NCBI GenBank assembly: GCA_040226215.1
Contig: JAVKFF010000093.1
Location: forward strand, 1-12,529
Direction of reading: 5' to 3'
Length of the DNA stretch: 12,529 nucleotides
DNA from: JAVKFF01 sp040226215
GTDB taxonomy: Bacteria > Pseudomonadota > Alphaproteobacteria > DSM-16000 > Inquilinaceae
Shown: one piece after another, positions 1 through 6,644 of the stretch
How the letters are laid out: every line of letters starts with the position of its first letter
Numbering within the stretch: the stretch's first letter is position 1
Notes under the pieces: generated by a model
The model's database searches: none
What the model saw: the letters and a program-made list of their open reading frames with translations, nothing else
What the model was told of the DNA's origin: nothing
Position numbers and translations under genes: made by a program

Positions 1-224
1 AGCTGTTCTTCGAGTATGACGGCGAGACCTGGGAGACCGAACTCGGCGAGCGCGACGTCATCTCCTGCCCGCCCGGCGTCTACCGCGGCCTCAGAAACGA
101 GAGCCAGGAAGAGGCCCTGATGTGCGTCATGCTCGGACGCATCACACCCGACCTGCCCGACTACCCCGACGACCACCCCATCGCCATCGCCAAGGCGGAA
201 CGCAAGAAGAAGCAGGCGGCCTGA
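1..224 (+). CDS. Cupin-domain protein, C-terminal part (5' end outside window)
   Basis: An open frame enters from the left edge (first full codon at 3) and stops with TGA at 222-224, giving the last 73 residues. The visible part resembles the second half of a small cupin beta-barrel: acidic residues, then GERDVISCPPGVYRGLRNES, the usual 'G D ... P ... H/R ... N' cupin motif 2 arrangement. A Pro/Asp-rich stretch (PDLPDYPDDHP) and a Lys-rich tail KAERKKKQAA follow. The position where many cupins have a metal-binding His is Tyr-Arg here, so metal binding cannot be assumed. The IclR regulator starts 48 bp downstream on the same strand, so the two may be co-transcribed. A small-molecule binding or catabolic role is likely, but the substrate is unknown. 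It could be a dioxygenase-like cupin or a binding-only cupin. Coding status is fairly sure; function is weak. Confidence 0.7.
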   Translation, partial: LFFEYDGETWETELGERDVISCPPGVYRGLRNESQEEALMCVMLGRITPDLPDYPDDHPIAIAKAERKKKQAA

Positions 225-272
225 ACGCGAGCCGTCCGATGGCGTCCTGCTACCGCGGCTGGCACCCGAACC

Positions 273-1118
273 ATGGCTAGCGACCAGACAACCGCCGCCA
301 CGGCGCGCGATCACGCGGCAACGCCGCGGCGGCCGGACGGCTCGCCGCCCGATACGCGCTACATGGTACCGGGCCTGGAGCGGGGGCTTAAGGTCTTCGC
401 CCTGTTCAACCGCCAGCGCAAACCGCTGACCCTGACCGAGATCGCCGCCGGCGTGGGACTCAGTCGCTCGGCCACCTTCCGCCTGGTCTACACGTTGGAG
501 ACCCTGGGATTCCTTGAGAAGGCGGCAGGTGACACCGCCTTTCGCCTCACCTCCTTCGTCCTCGATCTCGGCTTCAGCTACCTCGCCTCGCTCGACATCC
601 TCGACCTCGCCGAGGAACCGCTGCGGAGTTTGCGCGACCGCACCGGCGCCGCTGTGCACCTGGCGCGACGCGAGGGACGGGAGATCGTCTACCTGATGCG
701 CCTCGCCTCGACCCAGGAACTGACCAGCAACGTGCAGGTCGGCGCCCGGCTGCCGGCGCACGCCACCTCGCTCGGCCGCATGCTGCTCACCGATCTCGAT
801 GACGAGGCGCTGGCGACGCTCTATGGGGGCGTCGACTTGGCCGCCGCCACCAAGAACACCGCGACGACGATCGCGGACCTTATCAGGCTGATCGGCGAGG
901 ACCGGCAACGCGGCTACGTGCTGGGTCATGGGATCTTCGAACGCCGCCTCGACACGCTGGCGGCACCGATCCGCGACGGCGGCGGCCGTGTCATCGCCGC
1001 TGTCTCGATCGTCGGACACGACTGGGACTTCACCGACGAGGCGCGCATGCGCTTCCTGACGGAGGCGGTGCTGGAAACCGCCGGCAAGATCTCCGAACGG
1101 CTCGGCAACCGGCGCTGA
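273..1118 (+). CDS. IclR-family transcriptional regulator
   Basis: This 281-aa protein has the IclR layout. An N-terminal winged helix-turn-helix lies at about residues 35-90, with LTLTEIAAGVGLSRSATFRL as the HTH and TLETLGFLEK leading into the wing. A C-terminal effector-binding domain at about 105-278 includes the conserved GARLPAHATSLGRMLL segment (157-172) and a near-terminal AAPIRDGGGRVIAAVSI strand. IclR proteins act as dimers or tetramers that bind palindromic operators and respond to small aromatic or carboxylic metabolites. The first 30 residues are Ala/Pro/Arg-rich and lie outside the family core, and no good Shine-Dalgarno precedes ATG 273. ATG 363 (Met31, right before VPGLERGLKVF) is therefore a plausible alternative start, though it also lacks an obvious ribosome site. 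The gene lies just upstream of the ABC importer, whose promoter carries palindromes that this protein may bind. Family assignment is strong; the ligand is unknown. Confidence 0.93.
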   Translation: MASDQTTAATARDHAATPRRPDGSPPDTRYMVPGLERGLKVFALFNRQRKPLTLTEIAAGVGLSRSATFRLVYTLETLGFLEKAAGDTAFRLTSFVLDLGFSYLASLDILDLAEEPLRSLRDRTGAAVHLARREGREIVYLMRLASTQELTSNVQVGARLPAHATSLGRMLLTDLDDEALATLYGGVDLAAATKNTATTIADLIRLIGEDRQRGYVLGHGIFERRLDTLAAPIRDGGGRVIAAVSIVGHDWDFTDEARMRFLTEAVLETAGKISERLGNRR

Positions 1119-1227
1119 ACCCGATACGGCCGACCGCCACGTGCGGCACCACCCTGCGTCGACCCTTCCTGCGCATCCGCATCTCCACCCGGTCCTACTG
1201 CCAAAGCATGTCCGGCGAACTGTGGTC

Positions 1228-1243
1228 GGCCTGTTGACAGGCC
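1228..1243. promoter_or_regulatory. 16-bp palindrome overlapping the -35 region (candidate operator)
   Basis: GGCCTGT-TG-ACAGGCC is a perfect inverted repeat of 7-bp arms around two central bases. It covers the TTGACA hexamer at 1234-1239, so a protein bound here would compete with RNA polymerase. The two-base centre makes a good protein site and a poor RNA hairpin, and no T-run follows, so I do not read it as a terminator of the upstream IclR gene. The arm GGCCTGTTG also recurs directly at 1240-1248. Binding by the neighbouring IclR protein is inference. Confidence 0.45.
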
Positions 1244-1262
1244 TGTTGCATCCTCGTAAAAG
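1234..1262 (+). promoter_or_regulatory. Candidate sigma-70-type promoter of the ABC importer operon
   Basis: A perfect TTGACA (1234-1239) is followed after 17 bp by TAAAAG (1257-1262, 4 of 6 match to TATAAT). It lies about 45-75 bp upstream of the binding-protein start in the only intergenic gap before the importer. Spacing is ideal and the -10 is moderate. The downstream AT-rich leader contains operator-like repeats. Confidence 0.5.
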
Positions 1263-1296
1263 TTTCATATGAAAAATGATTGTTTGATATAAAAAA
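1262..1296. promoter_or_regulatory. Two-copy AT-rich operator-like repeat, 20 bp apart
   Basis: GTTTCATATGAAAAA (1262-1276) recurs as GTTTGATATAAAAAA (1282-1296), matching 13 of 15 bases with a 20-bp offset, close to two helical turns. The first copy contains the perfect 12-bp palindrome TTTCATATGAAA (1263-1274); the second is an imperfect version. Both lie between the candidate -10 and the ribosome-binding site (GGAGGG, 1299-1304) of the binding protein, a typical repressor position. Two same-face sites would suit a dimer-of-dimers regulator such as an IclR protein; that link is inference. Confidence 0.5.
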
Positions 1297-1308
1297 CTGG
1301 AGGGTGCA

Positions 1309-2328
1309 ATGCTACGTCGCGATCTTCTCATCAAGGGCTCCGCCCTCGGCGCGCTGCCGCTGGTTTCCCCGACCTTCCTTCCCGGTCTGGTCCGGGCCCA
1401 GGAGGCGGGCCAGCTCATCTTCGTCACGCCTTTCGGCTATTCGCTGTCCTTCTCCGCCGTGATGTACGGCCAGGCCGGCGGCTTCTATGCCGAGGAAGGC
1501 CTCGACGTGCATGTCGAGGGCGGCCGCGGCGCGGCCCAGGCGGTGCAGCTCGTCGCCGCCGGTCAGGCCGGCGCGGCCCGCACAGGCGGCGCCAACTACA
1601 TGATCGCCCGGGTCGAGAACGAGGCTCCGGTACATGCCTTCGCCACCATCGCCCAGGACTCCCCCTTCTTCATCATCTCGCCCAATAGCGCGCCGATCGT
1701 CGCGCCCGGGGACTTCGTCGGCCGCACCGTCGGCATGGCCTCCCTCGGCGGCTCGATGGAGGCGACGCTGAACCTCATGCTCCAGCGCAACGAGATCGAC
1801 CCGTCCGAGGTCAACCGGGAGCGCGTCGCCGACACGCCGGCCGCCTTCGGCCTGATCGAGGCCGAGCGCCTCGACGGCTTCTTCGGCAATGTCAGCACTG
1901 CCACCCGCCTCCTGGCCGAGGGCTACGACATCAACGCCAGCCCGGTCGACGACGGCATTCCGGGCCAGGTCTACGTCGCCAGCGACGAGGATATCGCCAA
2001 CAATTCCGACCAGCTCGTCGCCTTCACCCGCGGCACATACCGCGCCATCCAGGACATCCTCGGCCACGGCGAGGATCTGGAGCCGGTGATCGCGACCATG
2101 CGCGAGCAGTTCGACATCCCGGGCAGCGACGAGACGGAGGTCGCCGTGCAGGACCTCTATGCCAATTCCCGGCTGTGGATCCGCCACGGCGAGGACCAGG
2201 TCCTGCGCTGCAACCCGGAACATTGGGCGGAAGGCGAGGCGCTGCTGCGCCAGGCCGGTCTGATCAGCGCCGAGGCCGATCAGCCGCTCTACACCAACGC
2301 CATCTGGGACCGGGCCGTCTCCGGCTAG
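1309..2328 (+). CDS. ABC transporter substrate-binding protein (NMT1/SsuA-like, Tat-type signal)
   Basis: This 339-aa periplasmic binding protein begins with a twin-arginine-like signal: MLRRDLLIKGSALGALPLV, with Arg3-Arg4, a hydrophobic core, and probable cleavage after the Ala at about residue 30 (LVRA-QE). The mature part has the NMT1/THI5-SsuA/TauA type fold features: FGYSLSFSAVMYGQAGGFYAEEGLDV near the N-terminus (the 'approach-the-ligand' segment followed by a hinge strand), GRGAAQAVQLVAAGQAGAA at 72-90, and a second lobe with GRTVGMASLGGSMEATL. Family members bind sulfonates, pyrimidine or thiamine precursors, aromatic acids and other small molecules; the ligand cannot be read from sequence. 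GGAGGG at 1299-1304 sits 4 bases before ATG 1309 and supports this start. The ATPase gene starts 9 bp after the stop. Family and role are confident; substrate is unknown. Confidence 0.93.
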   Translation: MLRRDLLIKGSALGALPLVSPTFLPGLVRAQEAGQLIFVTPFGYSLSFSAVMYGQAGGFYAEEGLDVHVEGGRGAAQAVQLVAAGQAGAARTGGANYMIARVENEAPVHAFATIAQDSPFFIISPNSAPIVAPGDFVGRTVGMASLGGSMEATLNLMLQRNEIDPSEVNRERVADTPAAFGLIEAERLDGFFGNVSTATRLLAEGYDINASPVDDGIPGQVYVASDEDIANNSDQLVAFTRGTYRAIQDILGHGEDLEPVIATMREQFDIPGSDETEVAVQDLYANSRLWIRHGEDQVLRCNPEHWAEGEALLRQAGLISAEADQPLYTNAIWDRAVSG

Positions 2329-2337
2329 GGACCAGAC

Positions 2338-3144
2338 ATGGCAGAGCTCAGAATGGTCGCGCCGCCCGACGGCGCGGCAGCCGCCGAGCGTGCCGACCCC
2401 CTTGTGCATATCGAGGGGGTCGGGCGCATCTTCCGGTCGAAGAAGGCCGAGGTCCACGCCCTCGACGACATCACGCTCGCCATCCGCCGGGGCGAGTTCG
2501 TCGCCGTTGTCGGCCCGTCTGGCTGCGGCAAGTCGACCCTGCTGCGCCTGCTCTGCGGCCTCGACCAGCCGACCTCGGGCAGTATCCGCTGGGAGCACGA
2601 CCGGCCCGGACACTGCGCCGTCGCGTTCCAGGAGCACCGTCTGCTGGCCTGGCGGTCGGTACTGGAAAACATCATCCTGCCCAAGGCGATGCGGGCCGCC
2701 CCCGCCGCGGCCGACTACGAACGCGGCCGCGGTCTGGCCAAGCTGGTCGGGCTCAAGGGCTTCGAGGACACCAGGCCATCGGCGCTATCGGGCGGCATGA
2801 AGCAGCGCACGGCCGTGGCCCGCGCGCTGTTCGCGGAGCCCGACCTGCTGCTGCTCGACGAGCCGTTCGGCGCGCTCGACGCCATCACCCGGGAGAAGAT
2901 CACCGCGGACACCGAGACGATCTGGCTGAACGGCCAGTTCACCGCGCTGCTGATCACCCACTCCATCGCCGAGGCGGTCCACCTCGCCGACCGGGTGGTG
3001 GTGATGTCGCCGCGTCCCGGCCGCATCACGGGCATCGTGCCGGTCGACCTGCCGCGGCCGCGCGGGCGGCTGATCGGCGAGCCTCCCTTCGTCGAACTGG
3101 TCAACCGCATCCGCGGCATGCTGCAGGAGGATGACGATGCGTAA
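2338..3144 (+). CDS. ABC transporter ATP-binding protein (SsuB/TauB-like)
   Basis: This 268-aa cytoplasmic ATPase energises the importer encoded by its neighbours. All nucleotide-binding motifs are intact: Walker A GPSGCGKST (59-67), Q-loop Gln98 in AFQEHRLL, signature LSGGMKQR (150-157), Walker B plus D-loop LLLLDEPFGALD (170-181) and switch His208 in LLITHSIAEA. The sequence pattern after the signature and the short C-terminus fit the nitrate/sulfonate/taurine subclass. About 20 extra N-terminal residues precede the core; a reasonable Shine-Dalgarno (AGGGA, 2327-2331, overlapping the previous stop codon) 6 bases before ATG 2338 supports the long start. The 3' end overlaps the permease gene, which indicates translational coupling. 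Confidence 0.96.
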   Translation: MAELRMVAPPDGAAAAERADPLVHIEGVGRIFRSKKAEVHALDDITLAIRRGEFVAVVGPSGCGKSTLLRLLCGLDQPTSGSIRWEHDRPGHCAVAFQEHRLLAWRSVLENIILPKAMRAAPAAADYERGRGLAKLVGLKGFEDTRPSALSGGMKQRTAVARALFAEPDLLLLDEPFGALDAITREKITADTETIWLNGQFTALLITHSIAEAVHLADRVVVMSPRPGRITGIVPVDLPRPRGRLIGEPPFVELVNRIRGMLQEDDDA

Positions 3145-3901
3145 GACGCTGATCCAGGTGACCGCCGTCGTCGCCTTCTTCGCCCTGTGGAAGCTCTACG
3201 TCACGGGGTTCAACGTCTCCTCCCTGGTGCTGCCGCCGCCCGAAGCCATCGCCGTGGCCCTGGTCGAGCTGTTCGCCAGCGGCGAGATCTGGTTCCACCT
3301 CTACACGACGCTCATCGAATGCCTCGGCGGCTTCGTCATCGCCTGCGTCGTCGGCATGACGCTCGGCCTGCTGCTCGGCCGGATCGAGATCCTCGACACC
3401 ATCTTCAAGCCCTTCGTCATCGCCCTGCAGGTGACCCCGAAGGTGGCGCTGATCCCGCTGTTCATCCTGTGGTTCGGCTTCGGCATCGAATCGAAGATCA
3501 TCGTCTCCGCCGTGCTCGCCTTCTTCCCGGTTTTCGCCAACTCCTATCTCGGCGCCCGCTCGGTCGACCGGGGCCTGCTGGAACTCTTCGACGTCGGCAA
3601 GTCGGGCCATCTGCGCCGTTTCCGCATCCTCGTCTTCCCCAGCGCCATGCCCTATATCCTCACCGGCATGGAAATGGCGATCGTGCTCTCGATCATCGGC
3701 GCCGTGGTCGCGGAGTTCGTGGCGGGTTCGCGCGGTCTCGGCTATCTCGCCACCATCAAGCTGCAGGAACTCGAGGTCGACACGCTGTTCGCCGTGGTCG
3801 TCGTCCTCGCACTCATCGGTTTCCTGCTCTACTTCCTGGTCGGCTCGCTCAGGCGCTTCGTCATTCCCTGGCACGAGAGCGCCTCGCGCGCGACGATTTG
3901 A
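3137..3901 (+). CDS. ABC transporter permease (SsuC/TauC-like)
   Basis: This 254-aa inner-membrane protein has about six hydrophobic segments (near residues 5-23, 60-82, 93-113, 120-140, 181-200 and 215-238). It carries the cytoplasmic EAA-type coupling loop LLELFDVGKSGHLRRFRILVF (about 147-167), which docks on the ATPase. It fits the binding-protein-dependent permease family of nitrate/sulfonate/taurine importers, and a homodimer is expected because only one permease gene is present. Two in-frame ATGs exist. AGGAGG (3125-3130) directly abuts ATG 3131 but lies 6 bases before ATG 3137, so I chose 3137; the alternative adds only Met-Thr. The gene overlaps the ATPase gene by 8 bp. A hairpin terminator begins at its stop codon. 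Confidence 0.94.
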   Translation: MRKTLIQVTAVVAFFALWKLYVTGFNVSSLVLPPPEAIAVALVELFASGEIWFHLYTTLIECLGGFVIACVVGMTLGLLLGRIEILDTIFKPFVIALQVTPKVALIPLFILWFGFGIESKIIVSAVLAFFPVFANSYLGARSVDRGLLELFDVGKSGHLRRFRILVFPSAMPYILTGMEMAIVLSIIGAVVAEFVAGSRGLGYLATIKLQELEVDTLFAVVVVLALIGFLLYFLVGSLRRFVIPWHESASRATI

Positions 3902-3920
3902 CCGGCCGGATGGGCCGGTC
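3900..3920 (+). other. Inverted repeat overlapping the permease stop codon
   Basis: GACCGGCC (3900-3907) and GGCCGGTC (3913-3920) form a perfect 8-bp stem with a 5-base loop. No T-run follows; a second, stronger hairpin comes immediately after. It may protect the transcript 3' end or assist termination. Confidence 0.55.
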
Positions 3921-3923
3921 CCC

Positions 3924-3959
3924 GGGGGCGCGTGGTGATCCGCGCGCCCCCATTTTGTT
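3924..3959 (+). terminator. Rho-independent terminator of the ABC importer operon
   Basis: GGGGGCGCG (3924-3932) pairs with CGCGCCCCC (3943-3951). The stem can extend by a T-G wobble and a G-C pair to leave a 6-base loop, and is followed by ATTTTGTT. The very stable G+C stem and U-rich tail directly after the last importer gene make this a convincing intrinsic terminator. Confidence 0.8.
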
Positions 3960-3973
3960 AGCAATCATTATCA
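3959..3973. promoter_or_regulatory. Weak Fur-box-like sequence
   Basis: The 15 bases compare with the 7-1-7 Fur consensus TGATAATNATTATCA at 11 of 14 informative positions. The right half ATTATCA (3967-3973) is perfect and the left half is poor. It overlaps the T-rich terminator tail, so AT-rich chance similarity is a real alternative. Confidence 0.2.
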
Positions 3974-3977
3974 TTCC

Positions 3978-4019
3978 TTAACATTCGGCCCCTAAACATT
4001 CGGCCCCTAAACATTCGGC
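3978..4019. repeat. Three tandem copies of a 15-bp repeat
   Basis: TTAACATTCGGCCCC (3978-3992) is followed directly by TAAACATTCGGCCCC (3993-4007) and a partial third copy TAAACATTCGGC (4008-4019). Copies 1 and 2 differ at one base. The array sits between the importer terminator and the sugar-epimerase operon. It may be a slippage-prone minisatellite or an array of protein sites; no function is evident. Confidence 0.8.
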
Positions 4020-4245
4020 AGTTCGGATCGACCTCGACGGCACGATGATAGGATTATCGTCCTGAACCGTCATCGCGGTCAAGCCATGGCGCGGACGGCA
4101 CCGAGAGGGATCTGGGGGAATTCGTTGACCCAGTCCCCGTCACTCTGGAATATGGTCGCCGACGACGCGTCGTGGCGAAATGCTCCAAGCGGACCAATGC
4201 TCTACCCGCGAACCACTACCTTTCCGTGCATCCGGAGGCCTGACC
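4020..4245. other. Gene-free leader of the epimerase cassette
   Basis: With the terminator and repeats to its left, this completes a gap of about 340 bp without a convincing gene. An imperfect hairpin is present: ACGATGAT (4042-4049), loop AGG, ATTATCGT (4053-4060), with one G-T wobble and outer GACGG/CCGTC arms at 4036-4040 and 4067-4071. TTGACC at 4125-4130 could be a -35, but no -10 fits well at 16-18 bp. The ribosome-binding site GGAGG is at 4234-4238. A reading frame opening at ATG 4086 lacks a ribosome site and runs out of frame into the epimerase gene, so I do not call it. Confidence 0.5.
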
Positions 4246-4794
4246 TTGACGACCGAGCGGCTACCCGATGGCTGCGCCCTGATCCCGCTCACCACCCATC
4301 ACGACGAGCGCGGCTCGCTGACGGAGATCTTTCGCGCCGAGTGGCCAACCTGCATCCGGCCGGTGCAGTGGAACTTCGTGCGCAGCCGGCCCAACGTGCT
4401 GCGCGGCGTCCACGTCCATGTGGAACATGACGACTACCTCGTCTGCCTGTCCGGTCTCATGGTTCTCGCCCTGGTCGACATCCGCCCGGACTCGGCCACG
4501 CATGGTCTCGCGGCGACGGTGACCCTCGACCCCGCCGCGCCTCGCGCCGCCTTCATTCCGACCGGCGTCGCGCATGGCTTCCATTTCCCTGTCGAGTCGA
4601 GCCTCTGCTACTCGGTCTCGCACTACTGGAACCCGCGTGACGAGCTGGGCTGCCGCTGGGACGACCCGGCGCTGGGTCTCGACTGGCGGATCGACGCGCC
4701 GGAGCTTTCCGAGCGCGACCGCGCCGCCGGCTCGTTCCAGGTCATGGTCGACGCCTTTCTCGACTTGGCCGACCGCCACCAAGCCGCGCGATGA
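4246..4794 (+). CDS. dTDP-4-dehydrorhamnose 3,5-epimerase-family protein (RmlC-like cupin)
   Basis: This 182-aa protein is the usual size for RmlC. Conserved blocks appear in order: HDERGSLTEIFR (19-30), NVLRGVHVHVEHDDYLVCLSG (50-70, where His56 matches the catalytic His of the family RGLHxQ motif), ALVDIRPDS, IPTGVAHGFHF (104-114), SVSHYWNPRDELGCRWDDPALGLDW and LSERD (154-158). Tyr122/Tyr127 lie where the family has its catalytic Tyr. The family epimerises C3/C5 of 4-keto-6-deoxy-hexose nucleotides. The HVH in place of HxQ and the absence of rmlA, rmlB and rmlD here mean the substrate may not be the rhamnose precursor. The frame is open from ATG 4180, but a GGAGG (4234-4238) lies 7 bases before TTG 4246, and homology begins just after it, so I choose TTG. 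It overlaps the next gene by ATGA. Confidence 0.85.
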   Translation: MTTERLPDGCALIPLTTHHDERGSLTEIFRAEWPTCIRPVQWNFVRSRPNVLRGVHVHVEHDDYLVCLSGLMVLALVDIRPDSATHGLAATVTLDPAAPRAAFIPTGVAHGFHFPVESSLCYSVSHYWNPRDELGCRWDDPALGLDWRIDAPELSERDRAAGSFQVMVDAFLDLADRHQAAR

Positions 4795-5714
4795 GGGCGC
4801 GGCCGCATGTCGGCCTCGTCGGCTGCGGCGGCTGGGGACGCCATATCCTGCGCGACCTCAAGGCGCTGGGCGCCCGTGTCACCTGCGTCGCCCGGGGCGA
4901 GCGGTCGCGCGCCAATGCCGCGACGGGTGGCGCCGACGCCATCGTCGACACGCTCGACGACCTGCCGGCGGTCGACGGTGCGGTGGTCGCCACGCCCAGC
5001 GACAGCCATGGCACCATCACGCTCGCCCTCGCTCGGCGTGGCCTGCCCGTCTTCGTCGAGAAACCGCTGACCTCCGACCTCGCCCAGGCGCGGGCGATCG
5101 TCGACGCCGCACCCGACCGCGTCTTCGTCATGGACAAGTGGCGCTATCACGGCGGCATTCGCCGATTGGCGGCGATCGCCGGTGACGGCTCGCTGGGCGC
5201 GGTGATCGGGTTGCGCAGCGTGCGGCTCGGCTGGTCGATGACCCACAACGAGGTCGACCCGGTGTGGAACCTGCTGCCGCACGATCTGTCGATCTGCCTG
5301 CACGTGCTGGGCGTCGTGCCGAAGCTGATCTGGGCCGCGCCCGACCCGCTCGGACCGCTCGGCGGCGGCGTCGTCGCGCTGCTCGGGGAGACGGACGGCC
5401 CCAGGGCGCTGGTCGAGTGCTCCGCCCATCATCCGGTCAACCGGCGCAGCGTGATCCTGGCCTGTGAAGGTGGCACGCTGACGCTGAACGCCAGCCTGGA
5501 CGACCACCTCGTCCTGCGCCGCGGTCCGCCGGGCGACGCCATGGCGCACGAGGAACGCGTGGCCATCCCCACCGGCATGCCGCTCGAGGCGGAACTTGCC
5601 GCCTTCCTCGACCATCTCGGTGGCGGCCCTCCGCCGCTCAGCAGCGCCAGGGACGGTCTCGCGACGGTCGAGCGCTGCTGCGAGATCAGGGCGGCGGCCG
5701 GCATCCCCGGATGA
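4791..5714 (+). CDS. Gfo/Idh/MocA-family NAD(P)-dependent oxidoreductase
   Basis: This 307-aa protein has an N-terminal Rossmann domain with GLVGCGGWG (8-16) as the dinucleotide loop, the VVATPSDSH segment (65-73) and the family hallmark EKP (90-92). A C-terminal alpha/beta domain follows, containing NLLPHDLSICLHVLG (160-174), where the His164-Asp165 pair fits the usual catalytic/substrate position. Family members oxidise or reduce hydroxyls of sugars, often nucleotide-linked ones. It is slightly shorter than the typical 330-380 residues. Its start overlaps the RmlC-like gene stop (ATGA, 4791-4794), and its own stop overlaps the glycosyltransferase start in the same way, so the three are translationally coupled and probably act on one sugar pathway. 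The exact substrate is unknown. Confidence 0.9.
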   Translation: MRARPHVGLVGCGGWGRHILRDLKALGARVTCVARGERSRANAATGGADAIVDTLDDLPAVDGAVVATPSDSHGTITLALARRGLPVFVEKPLTSDLAQARAIVDAAPDRVFVMDKWRYHGGIRRLAAIAGDGSLGAVIGLRSVRLGWSMTHNEVDPVWNLLPHDLSICLHVLGVVPKLIWAAPDPLGPLGGGVVALLGETDGPRALVECSAHHPVNRRSVILACEGGTLTLNASLDDHLVLRRGPPGDAMAHEERVAIPTGMPLEAELAAFLDHLGGGPPPLSSARDGLATVERCCEIRAAAGIPG

Positions 5715-6574
5715 CCGGCGCGCCCTACGCCACGGTGCTCGTGCCAACGCACGACCACAGCCTGCTGATCGGCTATGCGCTCGACAGCATCCGGCGCCAG
5801 CGTTTCGCCGATTTCGAACTCCTCGTCGTCGGCGACGGTGCCCCGCCCGCCACCCGCGAGGTGGTGGAGAGCCTGGCCTGCAGCGACCCCCGCATCCGCT
5901 ATTTCGATTTCCCCAAGGGCGCCCGGCATGGCGAGGCGAACCGGCATGCGGCATTGGCCGAAGCGCGCGGCCGCATCGTCGCCTATTGCGGCGACGACGA
6001 CCTCTGGTTCGCCGACCACCTCGCGACCATCGCCTGGCTGCTGCGCCGTGCCGACTTCGCGCACACCACCCAGGTGGACGTCGACGCCGACGGCGACCTG
6101 CACGCCCATCACGGCGCTGTCGCCGATCGGCGCTTGCGTCGCCGCATGCTCCAGGAGGGTTACGGCTTCTTCGGCCTCAGCGTCGCCGGCCATCGCCTGG
6201 CGGCCTATCGCGACCTGCCCGAGGGCTGGGGGCCGGCGCCTGTCGGCCAGCCCTCCGACCAGACGATGTTCCGCAAGTTCGTGGCCCGGCCCGGCCTGCG
6301 TTTCGCCACCGGGCTCGACGTCACCGCCATCCACATCTCAACGCCTCTGCGACCCGGCTGGTCCGCTGCGGAGCGCGAGGCCGAACTGCGCGCCTTCCAC
6401 GCGCGGCTCGACGACCCCGCGCTTCGCCATGCCTTCCGGCGAGCCATCGCGCGGACGCGGCGCCACCAGCTTTCCCGACTCGCCCGCTGCGGTTGGCAAC
6501 TGGCCACGTTCGGTCAGCACTGGGCGATGCGGTTCGGCGGAACGCCGCCTCGACAGGACGCCCGAACGCGCTGA
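5711..6574 (+). CDS. Family-2 glycosyltransferase (GT-A fold)
   Basis: This 287-aa protein opens with the GT2 nucleotide-binding strand ATVLVPTHDHSLLIGYALDSI (7-27), continues with FELLVVGDGAPPATREVV (35-52), and carries the metal-binding acidic cluster AYCGDDDLWFADHLAT (91-106; the DDD stands in for the usual DxD). No transmembrane segments are evident, so it is probably a soluble or peripheral inner-leaflet enzyme adding a sugar to a lipid-linked or other acceptor. The Arg-rich C-terminus (RRAIARTRRHQLSRLARCGW) may associate with the membrane; that is inference. ATG 5711 overlaps the preceding oxidoreductase stop codon. It converges with the glycosidase gene, 70 bp away; no strong intrinsic terminator is visible in that gap. 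Donor and acceptor are unknown. Confidence 0.9.
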   Translation: MTGAPYATVLVPTHDHSLLIGYALDSIRRQRFADFELLVVGDGAPPATREVVESLACSDPRIRYFDFPKGARHGEANRHAALAEARGRIVAYCGDDDLWFADHLATIAWLLRRADFAHTTQVDVDADGDLHAHHGAVADRRLRRRMLQEGYGFFGLSVAGHRLAAYRDLPEGWGPAPVGQPSDQTMFRKFVARPGLRFATGLDVTAIHISTPLRPGWSAAEREAELRAFHARLDDPALRHAFRRAIARTRRHQLSRLARCGWQLATFGQHWAMRFGGTPPRQDARTR

Positions 6575-6644
6575 ACCGGCAACCGCTCGACGGGGGCTCA
6601 GGGTGCCGCTATCGCGGGCTCTGATGCCTGTCAACCGACCCCGC

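Noticed and set aside
1119..1308. TPP riboswitch upstream of an NMT1/THI5-type transporter
   Set aside because: I looked for the conserved THI-box core (CUGAGA and the paired downstream elements) and found none; the leader instead carries DNA palindromes.
1312..2637. 441-codon minus-strand frame opposite the binding protein gene
   Set aside because: It is an antisense shadow of a clearly homologous plus-strand gene; the composition is rich in Gly/Asp/Ala/Val repeats with no recognisable fold.
4086..4430. 114-codon plus-strand frame before the epimerase gene
   Set aside because: No ribosome site, no homology, and its second half lies in another frame of the epimerase gene.
6575..6644. Bidirectional terminator between the convergent operons
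   Set aside because: Only short imperfect stems are visible (for example CCGC-TATC-GCGG) with no T-run on either strand; GGGCTC occurs twice as a direct, not inverted, repeat.
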